Shown piece after piece: positions 9,082 to 19,323 of a stretch of 64,000 nt of DNA. The DNA is taken from assembly GCA_963713625.1 (NCBI GenBank), contig CAVQMN010000009.1, forward strand, positions 1-64,000, given 5' to 3'. Below the pieces are notes generated by a model, which was given only the letters and a program-made list of their open reading frames with translations, ran no database searches and was not told the origin of the DNA. How positions within the stretch are numbered: position 1 is the stretch's first letter; the number at the start of each line of letters is the position of its first letter. The translations under genes and the position numbers were made by a program. The stretch is from Bog-756 sp963713625. Its GTDB lineage: Bacteria > Actinomycetota > Acidimicrobiia > Acidimicrobiales > RAAP-2.

Positions 9082-10350
9082 TCAGCAGGGCGTCGGGTCG
9101 AAGTTCGTCTCGACGGTGGTCGTCGTGTCGGCCGGAGCGGACGTGCCCGGAGTCGATCCCCCACCGAGGCCCGTTGACGGCTCGGTCGTGGTGGTCGGGA
9201 CCACGCCGTCGGGTCCGGGCGGTGGGGTGAGCGCAGTTTCAGGGGGTCCGCCGAGAGCTTGGGTGATGACCTGGTCGGCCTGGGGTTGTTGGACGTAGAG
9301 CACGTCACCGAGGTCGCTGAACTCCGACGAGGGCGCCGAGTAGGTGGGCATCGTGGCCGTGGCCAGGGACTGCGAGGCGAAGGTGTGGAACTCGCCGGCC
9401 AGCGAGATCAGCTCGCTCACCGTGAAGGTCGAGTCGATCGTGATCCCCTGCACCACCGACCCGATGAAGGCGTTGATGGTGAGGGGGTTGTACTTGGTCT
9501 CGGCCTGGTTGATCAGCGCCTTCAAGAAGGCGTTCTGGCGTTGGATGCGGCCGTAGTCACCGGTTCCGTCGTACTGCCAGTAGCCGTCCTGGAAGTACTG
9601 ATAGTCGCGGCTTCGGGCCACGGCCAGCGCATAACCCCCATTGAGGTGCTGACATCCGGCCTGTTGGATGTCGAGCCCGGTCTCTGTGTCCATGGCCGGA
9701 TAGGGAAAGTCGAGATTGATGCCGCCGATGGCATCCACGGCTCCCACGAACCCGGAGAAGTCGATCTGCACGACATGTTCGATCGGGATCCCGAAGTTGT
9801 CCTCGATGGTCTGGACCAACTGGTCCGGACCGTTGTTGTACGTCGAGTTGATGCGGTTGTACTGCCCGATCTCCTGGGTGTCGCCGGCCACGGTCACCAT
9901 GGTGTCCCTCGGGATCGACAGCACGCTGACCTGACCGGTGGCCGGCACGACGTGGACGATCTTCACCACGTCGCTGCGCTGGCCTCCGGCCGTCGACTCG
10001 TTCCCCAGGTGGGTCTGCTCCTGCTGGCTCAGTCCGGCCCGGGAGTCCGAACCGATGATGAGCACGTTGAAGGGCTGGCCCGGTGGTGCCGTCCGCAGAT
10101 GCTTCACCGTTACCTTGGCCACCTGATCGAACCGGTACTCCACGTAGGCGTAGCTGGCTCCGACCGCCACCAGGCCCACCGCCACCAGGATCACCCCGCC
10201 GAGCAGGACCCGGTCGAGCCAGGACTTCTTGCGCTTCTTCTTCGTGGCCCGCCTGGCCTTCGGACCACCGCCGGACGCGGAACCAGAAGGATCATCTCCT
10301 CTGCCCGATGCGGAATGGGCGCCTCCCCGCCGGTGGTCTCGACGAGCCAT
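9082..10350 (-). CDS. LytR-CpsA-Psr (LCP) family cell-wall polymer transferase
   Basis: Membrane-anchored enzyme that attaches undecaprenyl-linked polymers (teichoic-acid- or arabinogalactan-like glycans) to peptidoglycan. A basic N-terminus (RRATKKKRKKSW) is followed by one TM (about residues 43-68), then the LCP domain outside: FNVLIIGSDSRAG, RSDVVKIVHV, VLSIPRDTMV (pyrophosphate-binding Arg/Asp), RINSTYNNGPDQLVQTIE, GINLDFPYP, ALAVARSRDYQYF and RIQRQNAFLKAL. The C-terminal tail is Thr/Pro/Gly-rich. ATG at 10350 is preferred over an upstream TTG (10392) because TAGCGT lies 8 nt before it. Confidence 0.92.
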   Translation of the reverse strand: MARRDHRRGGAHSASGRGDDPSGSASGGGPKARRATKKKRKKSWLDRVLLGGVILVAVGLVAVGASYAYVEYRFDQVAKVTVKHLRTAPPGQPFNVLIIGSDSRAGLSQQEQTHLGNESTAGGQRSDVVKIVHVVPATGQVSVLSIPRDTMVTVAGDTQEIGQYNRINSTYNNGPDQLVQTIEDNFGIPIEHVVQIDFSGFVGAVDAIGGINLDFPYPAMDTETGLDIQQAGCQHLNGGYALAVARSRDYQYFQDGYWQYDGTGDYGRIQRQNAFLKALINQAETKYNPLTINAFIGSVVQGITIDSTFTVSELISLAGEFHTFASQSLATATMPTYSAPSSEFSDLGDVLYVQQPQADQVITQALGGPPETALTPPPGPDGVVPTTTTEPSTGLGGGSTPGTSAPADTTTTVETNFDPTPC

Positions 10351-10358
10351 GAAGGCAG

Positions 10359-10364
10359 ACGCTA
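10359..10364 (-). promoter_or_regulatory. Leaderless -10 element for the LCP gene
   Basis: TAGCGT on the minus strand ends 8 nt before the ATG at 10350 and helps choose that start. Confidence 0.45.
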
Positions 10365-10448
10365 CCAACCGCGGCTTGGGCCCACCTGGCAATCACCGGT
10401 CCGGCGGACGGAGCGGCCCCCGTCCCGAGCCCAGGGGCGTCACGGCCG

Positions 10449-11195
10449 TCAGCTGTAGGCGGCGTATCCGGTGCGGTCGACGATCTCCGCCAGCCCGCTG
10501 TCGCCGGTGGCCACCACCCGACCCTCCGACAGCACGTGGACCACGTCGGGATGGAGCACATCGAGGAGCCGGCGGAAGTGGGTGATGGCCAACACCCCGA
10601 GACCCCACTCGGCCACCCCCTCTTGGACCCGGCGCCCGACCGCGCCCAACGCATCGATGTCCAGTCCCGAATCGATCTCGTCCAGGACGGCGAAGCGGGG
10701 ACGTAGCACACCGAGCTGGAGCGTCTCGTTGCGCTTCCGCTCGCCGCCGGAAAGGTCGACGTTGAGCGGTCGGGTGAGAAATCGGTCGTCGAAGCCGATG
10801 CGGCGGGCCTCCGCGGCCAGCCGCTCCCCGACGTCGACCGGGTCCGCCGGTGCCTCATCGGCCGGTACCCCCTGTCGGGCCGCGGTCAGCGACGTCAACA
10901 AGGAGACCCCCGGCACCTCGATCGGGTGCTGCATGCCCAAGAAGAGTCCGGCACGAGCCCGCTGCCAGGTGGGCAGGGCCAGGAGATCGATGCCGTCGAG
11001 CGTCACCGAGCCGTCGAGGACCTCGTACCCCGGCCGGCCCATCAGTACGTGGGCCAGCGTGCTCTTCCCCGAGCCGTTGGGGCCCATGACGGCGTGGACC
11101 TCGCCGCTGCGCACGGTGAGGGTGACACCGCGCAGGATCTCCTGTCCGGGTATGCCGGCCCGGAGCCCCTCGATGCGCAACTCCCCGGTGCTCAT
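10449..11195 (-). CDS. sufC: SUF iron-sulfur assembly ATPase SufC (copy 2)
   Basis: Second SufC, 248 residues from the ATG at 11195, whose ATGA overlaps the Rieske gene stop. Walker A GPNGSGKST, Q-loop LGMQHPIEVPG, signature LSGGERKRNETL, Walker B FAVLDEIDSGLDIDAL, H-loop AITHFRRLL. It differs throughout from copy 1, for example LSGGERKR for FSGGEKKR and QHPIEVPG for QEPETIGG, so it is an old paralogue rather than a recent duplicate. Its co-transcription with sufD suggests it is the partner of this SufD; how the two SufCs share SufB is unknown. Confidence 0.94.
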   Translation of the reverse strand: MSTGELRIEGLRAGIPGQEILRGVTLTVRSGEVHAVMGPNGSGKSTLAHVLMGRPGYEVLDGSVTLDGIDLLALPTWQRARAGLFLGMQHPIEVPGVSLLTSLTAARQGVPADEAPADPVDVGERLAAEARRIGFDDRFLTRPLNVDLSGGERKRNETLQLGVLRPRFAVLDEIDSGLDIDALGAVGRRVQEGVAEWGLGVLAITHFRRLLDVLHPDVVHVLSEGRVVATGDSGLAEIVDRTGYAAYS

Positions 11196-11539
11196 GACAC
11201 CACCACCGAGACATCGTCCCCTTCGACCTCCACGGTGTAGACGGGGACCGGCCGGGTGGCGGGGAGGGAGCAGGGTTGGCCGGTACGGAGGTCGAAGGTC
11301 GACCCGTGCTTGGCGCATTCGATCTCGCACTCATCGCTCAGGACCTCGCCCTCGGCCAACGAGAAGTCCTCGTGGCTGCAGCGGTCGCCGATGGCATAGA
11401 AGTCGTCGTCGATCCGCACCACGGCCACCCTCAGCCCGTCCACGTCGAACCGCCTGGCCTCACCGGCCGACAGGTCGTCCCGACCGCACACCCTGACCTT
11501 CCGGGCCACGCCGGCGCCGGCCGACGTGTCCTCAGGCAC
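11192..11539 (-). CDS. Rieske [2Fe-2S] ferredoxin of the SUF operon
   Basis: Small (115-residue) non-haem-dioxygenase-type ferredoxin. The cluster ligands are seen in GDRCSHEDFSL (C-x-H) and CAKHGSTFDL (C-x2-H). A stand-alone Rieske protein between sufD and sufC is a recurrent arrangement in actinobacterial SUF operons; it may give electrons for cluster assembly or be a first client, which is inference. It overlaps sufD by 8 bp and sufC2 by 4 bp, indicating tight translational coupling. Confidence 0.92.
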   Translation of the reverse strand: MPEDTSAGAGVARKVRVCGRDDLSAGEARRFDVDGLRVAVVRIDDDFYAIGDRCSHEDFSLAEGEVLSDECEIECAKHGSTFDLRTGQPCSLPATRPVPVYTVEVEGDDVSVVVS

Positions 11540-12833
11540 CGTAAGCTCCGGCCCGGTCGGCCAGGGCCCGACCGATCATCGACCGCATGCCGGCCACGGG
11601 CACCTGTTCGGCGATGTCGTCGAAGAACCCGGCCACGATCAACCGCTCGGCCACCTCGGGCTCGACCCCACGGGACTCCAGGTAGTAGCGCTGGTCCTCG
11701 TCGACCGGTCCGACGGTTGAGCCGTGGCTGCATTTGACGTCGTTCTCCTCGATGTCCAGATTGGGCACGGAATCGGCGTGGGCACCCTCGTCCAGGACCA
11801 GGTTGTGGTTGGTCTGCATGGCATCGGACTTCACCGCCCCCCGCCGCACCCGGATCAGGCCGCTGTACACGGAGTGGGAACGCTCGGCCACCGCCCCCAT
11901 GAACAGCAGATCGCTGGTGGTGCGCGGCGCCAGATGGTCCTGGAGGGTCCGGAAGTCGAGCATCTGATCCTCCCGCCCGATGAAGGCGGCCCGGAGCTGG
12001 CTGGTTCCCGACTCGCCCTGCAGGGCCGAATCGGTCCGGAGGCGCGCGTAGCTCCCCCCGAGCGCCACCGCGAAGCTGGCCAGGGTGGCCTTGGCCCCGA
12101 TGGCGCTGGCCTGATGGGCCAGCTGCCAGGTGTCGGGTCCGAGCGACTGGACGCTGACATAGGACAAGGTGGCGTCGTCGCCCACCCGGATCTCCGTGAC
12201 CGGCACCACCAGGTGCTCCGAGCTCCGTCGACGACGGTCGGGCGACGGTGGGACACCGCCGGAAGGGAGATCGGTGAGGAGACCGGCGTCGACATCGACC
12301 ACGATCTCCACCACGCTGGCCGTCGACGCTGCACCGCTGCGCAGGACGGTCCGGGGGAACACCGCATCTCCCCCGGGGCCGCTGATCACATGCACGATGA
12401 CGACCGGATCGTCGATGACCGCGTCGGGGGCCACGTCGACGACGAGTGGATCCACGGCGAAGGCATCGTTGAGGAGGACGAAGTCGCGGGGCTCGGCGAT
12501 CACCGAACCGAGGAGGGACTCCATGTCGTCCTGCTCGGTGGCGCGGCCGAGGGACAAGAGGTCGTCGCCCACCGATGAGGCCACGGTGGCCAGCACCCCG
12601 TTGATGGTCACCATGAGCCCCGAGCGCGGTCCGAGGGAGTCCACCAGCGAGTGGATGCGGTCGGAGGGCGACGGGCCGGGATCGTTGTGGGGATCCACGG
12701 GGAGGGTGCCGGACGGGCGGAAACGGTCGAGGTCGAGTGTGTCGATCCGGCTGTACCGCCACACTTCGTCCTTCTCGCTGGGCAGGACCGAGGAGGCGAA
12801 CGCCTCTGCCGCGGCCACCCGTCGCCGCTGCAA
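11532..12833 (-). CDS. sufD: SUF scaffold protein SufD (start probably further upstream)
   Basis: SufB-like beta-helix partner in the SufBC2D scaffold. Recognisable by EKDEVWRYSRIDTL near the N-terminus and the C-terminal core GAVAERSHSVYSGLIRVRRGAVKSDAMQTNHNLVL, SVPNLDIEENDVKCSHGSTVGPVDEDQRYYLESRG. The coordinates use a TTG start (12833), but the frame is open to 12917 and the residues just before it (FTSETAATLPGLPW) continue family-like sequence (LPWL-x-RR). The only upstream in-frame starts are CTG (12842, 12884) and ATT (12887); GAGAGG lies 7 nt before CTG 12884. First gene of sufD-Rieske-sufC2. Confidence 0.9.
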   Translation of the reverse strand: MQRRRVAAAEAFASSVLPSEKDEVWRYSRIDTLDLDRFRPSGTLPVDPHNDPGPSPSDRIHSLVDSLGPRSGLMVTINGVLATVASSVGDDLLSLGRATEQDDMESLLGSVIAEPRDFVLLNDAFAVDPLVVDVAPDAVIDDPVVIVHVISGPGGDAVFPRTVLRSGAASTASVVEIVVDVDAGLLTDLPSGGVPPSPDRRRRSSEHLVVPVTEIRVGDDATLSYVSVQSLGPDTWQLAHQASAIGAKATLASFAVALGGSYARLRTDSALQGESGTSQLRAAFIGREDQMLDFRTLQDHLAPRTTSDLLFMGAVAERSHSVYSGLIRVRRGAVKSDAMQTNHNLVLDEGAHADSVPNLDIEENDVKCSHGSTVGPVDEDQRYYLESRGVEPEVAERLIVAGFFDDIAEQVPVAGMRSMIGRALADRAGAYGA

Positions 12834-13017
12834 CCATGGCAGCCCGGGGAGGGTGGCGGCAGTTTCGCTGGTGAAGGTGGACAGAATGGAGCCTCTCGCG
12901 CAAGGAGGCCCGGGTTACGAGCCTCGGCCTCCATACTACCTGCCCGTTTCGGCCCTCCGACCCCGCCGGCCGACCTCGGACCCGTCGACCGGCGAGACGT
13001 TCCTGCGGCCTGCGGCC

Positions 13018-13023
13018 TACGCT
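13018..13023 (+). promoter_or_regulatory. Leaderless -10 element for the crotonase gene
   Basis: TACGCT ends 7 nt before the ATG at 13031. Confidence 0.45.
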
Positions 13024-13030
13024 CTGGGCC

Positions 13031-13894
13031 ATGACTCCGCCCCCGGTCCCGGCCCTCGATGCGTTCACCTCCGACGTCCTCGCCGTGGAGGTCGACGGGC
13101 ACGTGGCCACCTTGTGGTTGGACAGGGAGGAGAAGCGCAACGCCCTGGGCCCGGCCTTCTGGTCCGACCTGCCGCGGGCCATGACCGCCATCGGCTCCGA
13201 TCCGGCGATCCGGGCCGTGGTCATCGCGGCCCGGGGACCCCATTTCTCCGTGGGCCTCGACCTGGTGGCCATGTCGGGTTTGACCGGTCCCCCCAGCTCC
13301 GACAACGGGGCACCACCGTCGATGGCGGCCCGGGCCCGCTCGGCCCGGGCCGAGATCCAGCGCCTCCAGGCCTCGGTCTCGTCCGTCGCCGACTGCCACC
13401 TCCCGGTCATCGCCGCCATCCAGGGCTACTGCATCGGCGGGGGTGTCGACCTGGCTGCCGCCTGCGACATTCGCCTGGCCAGCGACGATGCCATCTTCTC
13501 GGTACGGGAGACCAAGGTGGCCATCGTGGCCGACCTGGGCAGCCTGCAGCGCCTTCCCCACATCATCGGCAAGGGCCACGTGGCCGAGCTGGCCTACACG
13601 GGCAAGGACATCACCGCGGCGCGTGCCCTGTCCATCGGGCTGGTCAATCAGCTCAGCCCCGACGCGGCCCGGGTCGTCGGTGAGGCCAGGGCCATGGCCG
13701 CGGAGATCGCCGCCAACTCTCCGCTGGCCGTGCAGGGGACCAAGGCCGTGCTCACCGCGGGCGAGGGGAGCTCGGTGGCCGAGGGCCTCGAGTACACCGC
13801 CACCTGGAACGCCGGCTTCCTGGCCTCGGACGACCTCGTCGAAGCCATGAGCGCATTCCTCGAGAAGCGGCCGGCCAGCTTCACCGGTCGGTAG
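13031..13894 (+). CDS. Enoyl-CoA hydratase/isomerase, dienoyl-CoA isomerase-like
   Basis: Crotonase-fold protein of 287 residues. Oxyanion-hole segments are FSVGLDLVAMSG and IQGYCIGGGVDLAAACDIRLA. After them comes DDAIFSVRETKVAIVADLGSLQRLPHIIG, which matches the delta3,5-delta2,4-dienoyl-CoA isomerase subgroup (catalytic acidic residues in the RE and AD positions) better than the ordinary hydratase. It would shift conjugated double bonds during oxidation of unsaturated acyl-CoAs. Stands alone between suf operons; the mRNA is predicted leaderless. Confidence 0.85.
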   Translation: MTPPPVPALDAFTSDVLAVEVDGHVATLWLDREEKRNALGPAFWSDLPRAMTAIGSDPAIRAVVIAARGPHFSVGLDLVAMSGLTGPPSSDNGAPPSMAARARSARAEIQRLQASVSSVADCHLPVIAAIQGYCIGGGVDLAAACDIRLASDDAIFSVRETKVAIVADLGSLQRLPHIIGKGHVAELAYTGKDITAARALSIGLVNQLSPDAARVVGEARAMAAEIAANSPLAVQGTKAVLTAGEGSSVAEGLEYTATWNAGFLASDDLVEAMSAFLEKRPASFTGR

Positions 13895-13909
13895 GGGCCC
13901 TGCCGGGGC

Positions 13910-14254
13910 TCAGCCCTTGCGCCTCCACCAGCGACCCTGCTTGCGCTCGGCTTCCTCGTCCTCCTTGCGCACCTCGGCCAGGACGTCGGGGCCCACCGCG
14001 TTGATGATGTCCTCGGCCTGGTCCAGCAGTTCGGCCGCCTCGTCCCCGGGGACATCGGGCATCTTCTCGAGCGGCGGCTCGATCAGTGTGCCGTGGGACC
14101 AACCCACGTCAGCCAGGCGGCGTACGTAGGAGGGGCAGTTGTCGGGACACTTCCACGGCGCCTCGGGAGCCAGGTCCAGAATGCAGAACCTGGCCACCTC
14201 CCCGGAGTCGTACGTCCGGCTCTGAAAGTGCTTGCACTCTTCCCTCATCGGCAT
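13910..14254 (-). CDS. Small four-cysteine protein downstream of sufB, unknown function
   Basis: 114 residues, no named family recognised. Four cysteines are clustered in the first 40 residues: C7 (EECKHF), C24 (RFCILDL), C36 and C40 (KCPDNCPSY), spaced like a zinc or Fe-S binding site. The second half is helical and charged, ending RWWRRKG. It starts 67 nt after the sufB stop on the same strand with nothing between, so it is probably co-transcribed with sufB. A metal-binding accessory to Fe-S assembly is a guess from position and Cys content. Confidence 0.72.
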   Translation of the reverse strand: MPMREECKHFQSRTYDSGEVARFCILDLAPEAPWKCPDNCPSYVRRLADVGWSHGTLIEPPLEKMPDVPGDEAAELLDQAEDIINAVGPDVLAEVRKEDEEAERKQGRWWRRKG

Positions 14255-14321
14255 GACGACATCTTGCCTCTCTGCCAGCGCGGCCGCTCGACACGGCGCC
14301 GGTCACCGGGAACGCTCCAGG

Positions 14322-15722
<1,401 letters not shown>

Positions 15723-15770
15723 ATGGGCTCCTGAGATGCCGTCCGGTGAGAAGCCGTCCGGGCGGACAGC

Positions 15771-15791
15771 TGATTTCTCCTATACAGATAG
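15771..15791 (-). promoter_or_regulatory. SUF-box upstream of sufB
   Basis: On the minus strand CTAT-N5-TAGGAGAAA-TCA, matching the site before sufC1 (6362-6383) at every non-N position except one A in the A-run. It lies 48 nt upstream of the sufB ATG. No clear third copy is seen before sufD. Confidence 0.6.
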
Positions 15792-15862
15792 TAACAACCC
15801 CGGGGCGGGACGAGTACGGGTCGGGCACCATTCGAGCCAGAAAGACGTGCCATCCTGGTCGG

Positions 15863-18190
15863 ATGCCCCCCCGACCCATCTCCGGTGACATCCCGTCCTC
15901 CGTCAGGCCGCCGGTGGCCGAACGTCGCCCGGTCAGGCTGGAGGCCCACGGTGACGTCCGGATCGACGACTGGTTCTGGCTGCGGGACAAGGACGATCCG
16001 GCCGTCATCGAACACCTCGAAGCCGAGAACGCCCATACCCAGGCGTCCATGGCCGGCACCGGAGCCCTCCAGTCCGAGCTGTTCGACGAGATCGTGGCCC
16101 GCATCGAGGAGACCGACCTCTCGGTGCCGGTCCGCAAGGGGCCGTGGTTCTATTACAGCCGCACGGTGGAGGGGAGCAACTACGCCATCCACTGCCGCCG
16201 GCCGTCGGCTCCGGACGGCCGGGCGCCCACCGGGTCCGGCCCGGGGGCCGGGGCCGGGGCCGGGGTCCGGGCCGGGGCTGCACCTGACGATCGGCCGGAA
16301 GGCGAGATGGTCATCCTGGACGAGAACCGGTTGGCGGGGGGCCACGACTATTTCGCCGTCGGCAGCCTCTCGGTCAGTCCCGACCAGCGGTGGCTGGCGT
16401 ACTCGACCGACACCTCCGGCGGCGAGCGTTTCACCATGAGATTCACCGATCTGGAGACAGGGACGCCCTCCCCCGAGTCGCTCGACGACACCTCCTACGG
16501 GGTGGCCTGGGCCAACGACAACACCACCGTGTTCTTCGTCCGGGTCGACGAGGCCATGCGCCCGTACCAGCTGTGGCGTCACCGGGTCGGAAGCGACCCG
16601 GCCACCGACGTGGTGATCTACGAGGAGCCCGACGACCACTTCTACCTGGGGGTGGGCCGGACCAAGGACGACCGGTTCGTGCTGATGAGCCTCGACTCGA
16701 AGGTGACCTCCGAGGTCCGGGCCCTGCCGGCCGACGAGCCGCTCGGGGTGTTCGCCGTGGTCGAGCCCCGGCGTCACGGGATCGAGTACATGGTCGACCA
16801 CGACCGGGGCGACCCCGGGCGCGGGAGGCAGAGCCGGTTCCTCATCCTCACCAATGACGGGGCGGAGAACTTCCGGCTGATGGAGGCCCCCGACGACTCA
16901 CCCGGTCGTCCCCACTGGAAGGAGGTGATCGAGGGGCGTCCCGGCGTGCGGCTCGACAACGTGGACCCGTTCGCCGACCACCTGGTCGTCTACGAGCGGG
17001 AGGGCGGGGAGACCCGGATCAGGGTGATCCACGCCGTGGACGGGACGTCCACCCCGGTCCGCCAGCCCGACTCCCCCTCCACCGTGTGGGGCGGCGCCAA
17101 CCCCGAGTACGAGTCGACCACCCTGCGCTACGAGTACACCTCCCTGATCACCCCGCGATCCGTCTACGACCTCGATCTGGACGACGGTGAGGCCGCGCTC
17201 CTCAAGCGCCAGCCCGTGCTCGGCGATTTCGACCCCGGTCGGTACCGGACCGAGCGTCTGTGGGCGGTGGCCGACGACGGGACCGAGGTCCCGATCTCGG
17301 TGGTCTACCGGCCCGACCTGGTCGCCCGGCCGGACGGGGTCGGGTCGGGCCGGGAGCCGGGGTCGCCGGACGGCTCGTCGCCGGCCGGGGGCACTCAGGG
17401 GACAGGCGGCGGGGCGCCGTGCCTCCTCTACGGGTACGGGTCCTACGAGGCGTCGATGGATCCCATGTTCTCGTCGCTCCGCCTCAGCCTGCTCGATCGG
17501 GGCTTCGTCTACGCCATCGCCCACGTCCGGGGCGGGGGCGAGATGGGACGCACCTGGTACGAACAGGGGAAGCTGGCCGCCAAGCCCAACACCTTCACCG
17601 ACTTCGTGGCCTGCGCCCGCACCCTGATCGCCCAGGGCTGGACCTCTCCCGACCGGTTGGCGGCCCGGGGTGGGAGCGCCGGGGGTCTGTTGATGGGGGC
17701 CGCGGCCAACCTCGCCCCCGACCTGTTCCGGGCCGTGGTGGCCGAGGTCCCGTTCGTCGACTGCCTGACCACCATCTTGGACGAGACGCTCCCCCTGACC
17801 GTGCTCGAATGGGATGAGTGGGGCAATCCGGTCGAGGACCCGGAGATCTACCGGGTCATGAAGTCGTACTCGCCCTACGACAACGTCCGGGCCACCGACG
17901 ACGCAGGGGATCCGGTCCGGTACCCGGACATCCTGGCCACGGCCGGCCTGTCCGACCCGAGGGTGGGCTTCTGGGAGCCGGCCAAATGGGTGGCCAAGCT
18001 GCGGGCCGCCAACCCGGAGAACAGGGTGCTGTTGAAGACCGAGCTCGGGGCCGGCCACGGTGGCCCGTCGGGCCGCTACGACGCCTGGCGGGATGAGGCG
18101 TTCGTCTACACGTTCGTCCTCGACGCCCTGGGCCTGGTCGAGCGGACCCGCGAGCCGGCGCCGGGGGACGGCGTCCGACCTCCCGGCTGA
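15863..18190 (+). CDS. ptrB: S9 family serine peptidase (oligopeptidase B-like)
   Basis: Prolyl-oligopeptidase-fold enzyme cleaving short peptides, here most like oligopeptidase B (after basic residues). 775 residues from the ATG at 15863. The N-terminal propeller begins DDWFWLRDKDD; the C-terminal alpha/beta hydrolase carries YGSYEASMDPMFSSLRLSLLDRG, RGGGEMGRTWYEQGKL, the nucleophile in GGSAGGLLMGA, Asp in GLSDPRVGFWEPAKW and His in GAGHGGPSGRYD. Two low-complexity insertions (Gly/Ala-rich near residue 125, Gly/Ser-rich near residue 500) are unusual and sit at loop positions. No signal peptide; cytoplasmic. Confidence 0.92.
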   Translation: MPPRPISGDIPSSVRPPVAERRPVRLEAHGDVRIDDWFWLRDKDDPAVIEHLEAENAHTQASMAGTGALQSELFDEIVARIEETDLSVPVRKGPWFYYSRTVEGSNYAIHCRRPSAPDGRAPTGSGPGAGAGAGVRAGAAPDDRPEGEMVILDENRLAGGHDYFAVGSLSVSPDQRWLAYSTDTSGGERFTMRFTDLETGTPSPESLDDTSYGVAWANDNTTVFFVRVDEAMRPYQLWRHRVGSDPATDVVIYEEPDDHFYLGVGRTKDDRFVLMSLDSKVTSEVRALPADEPLGVFAVVEPRRHGIEYMVDHDRGDPGRGRQSRFLILTNDGAENFRLMEAPDDSPGRPHWKEVIEGRPGVRLDNVDPFADHLVVYEREGGETRIRVIHAVDGTSTPVRQPDSPSTVWGGANPEYESTTLRYEYTSLITPRSVYDLDLDDGEAALLKRQPVLGDFDPGRYRTERLWAVADDGTEVPISVVYRPDLVARPDGVGSGREPGSPDGSSPAGGTQGTGGGAPCLLYGYGSYEASMDPMFSSLRLSLLDRGFVYAIAHVRGGGEMGRTWYEQGKLAAKPNTFTDFVACARTLIAQGWTSPDRLAARGGSAGGLLMGAAANLAPDLFRAVVAEVPFVDCLTTILDETLPLTVLEWDEWGNPVEDPEIYRVMKSYSPYDNVRATDDAGDPVRYPDILATAGLSDPRVGFWEPAKWVAKLRAANPENRVLLKTELGAGHGGPSGRYDAWRDEAFVYTFVLDALGLVERTREPAPGDGVRPPG
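16241..16277. repeat. GGGGCC-type low-complexity tract inside ptrB
   Basis: A run of CCGGGG/GGGGCC units encodes the Gly-Ala-Gly-Ala linker in the peptidase. Several G-tracts of 4-5 bases make it quadruplex-prone and slippage-prone. Confidence 0.6.
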
Positions 18191-18201
18191 TCCGTTCGGG
18201 C

Positions 18202-19233
18202 TCAGCCTGTCGGGGCGGTCGTGGCCGTGACCGGCGCGGTGGTGGCGGTGGAGGCAGCCCCCGAGCCCGTGGCCGTCGGCTGGAAGGTGGCCACGAACGG
18301 TGTGTGCACCGGCGTCGGCAGCACCACCGGCACACTGTCGAGGGCCAGCGTGGCGCTCGGCGCCCCCAGCTCCACCGTGATGACACCGGTGGCCTCGATG
18401 ACCTGTGAACCCCCGGCCTGAAGCGTTCCGGTCCACAGGGTCGAGCCGGTGGCGGTGGCGGTGGCCAGGACCCAGCACGGGCCCGAGGCGCTGACCTTCA
18501 CCTTGTACGAGCTGGGCCCGACCGGGTAGACGGCGGTCAGCGGCGTCGAGGAGAGGGCGACGATCTGGGTGGGGACCGTCGTGGACGTGGGCGCGGTCGT
18601 CGACGTGTGGTCCTTTTTGCCGTGGGCGTGGTTCTCGGCCTGGCTGTGGCTTCCGTCCTGGCCTTGGTGATGGGCGGGGGCCGCGGTCGAAGTCGTCGAC
18701 GCCGACTTGTGGCCCCGATCGGCCGACTTCGGATGGCGGCTGCCCAGCACGGCCAGGGTCGCGAACAGGGCGACGAGGATGACGACGACCATGACGGCCG
18801 TCGTCCGCCGGGGCCGGTGGTTCATGGACTCGAGCGCGTGCCGTTGGGCCCGGTCGGCTCGATGGATCGGAGCGCCGCGGGGGCGGAGGTCGCCGCCGTC
18901 GGCGCCTCCGACCCAGCGGTCCTTCGGCCGGGCGTCGTCGAAGACGATCGGCGTCTCGGGATCGGGGAACCCCCCACTCCCCCGCACCGGAACCGGCGGG
19001 ACGGGTCGCCCGGCCCGCCCGGCCCCGGCGCCATCGCCCCCTCCCGGGGACCCGGGCGGGGGGATCACCCGACCGGCGGACGGCCCGGTCCGGTCGGCCA
19101 TGTGCTCGATGGTCCCGAGGGCCGAGTGGTACTTCCTCACCGAGCTCAGATCGCTGGCCCGGGGCCGGCTGAACAGGAGCGCGATCAGGGCCCCGACCAC
19201 GATCACGACGCCGACGATCAGGATGATCCACAT
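18202..19233 (-). CDS. Membrane protein with RodZ C-terminal-like (DUF4115) domain
   Basis: 343 residues. TM1 is at the extreme N-terminus (IILIVGVVIVVGALIALLF); a long disordered Pro/Gly/Arg cytoplasmic-type region follows; TM2 is at about residues 145-166 (TAVMVVVILVALFATLAVLG). After a His/Ser/Thr linker comes a beta domain, LSSTPLTAVYPVGPSSYKVKVSASGPCWVLATATATGSTLWTGTLQAG, which matches the DUF4115 domain at the end of RodZ-like proteins, but no helix-turn-helix is present. Thr-rich tail. Role in envelope or cell shape is only suggested by the domain. Confidence 0.72.
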   Translation of the reverse strand: MWIILIVGVVIVVGALIALLFSRPRASDLSSVRKYHSALGTIEHMADRTGPSAGRVIPPPGSPGGGDGAGAGRAGRPVPPVPVRGSGGFPDPETPIVFDDARPKDRWVGGADGGDLRPRGAPIHRADRAQRHALESMNHRPRRTTAVMVVVILVALFATLAVLGSRHPKSADRGHKSASTTSTAAPAHHQGQDGSHSQAENHAHGKKDHTSTTAPTSTTVPTQIVALSSTPLTAVYPVGPSSYKVKVSASGPCWVLATATATGSTLWTGTLQAGGSQVIEATGVITVELGAPSATLALDSVPVVLPTPVHTPFVATFQPTATGSGAASTATTAPVTATTAPTG

Positions 19234-19323
19234 CGGGACTATTCAACCCGAAGACTCAGGTGGTCGGGTATCGAGCCGGCCGCCACCCTGCCCGGGCCCG
19301 GAGCCCGGAGGTCGGGCCGGCGG

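Noticed and set aside
11431..13419. 662-residue minus-strand frame over sufD
   Set aside because: Out of frame with SufD; Arg/Gly-rich, no domain.
16898..19246. 782-residue minus-strand frame
   Set aside because: Spans the antisense of the S9 peptidase and another frame of the DUF4115 gene; low-complexity His/Arg/Pro composition.
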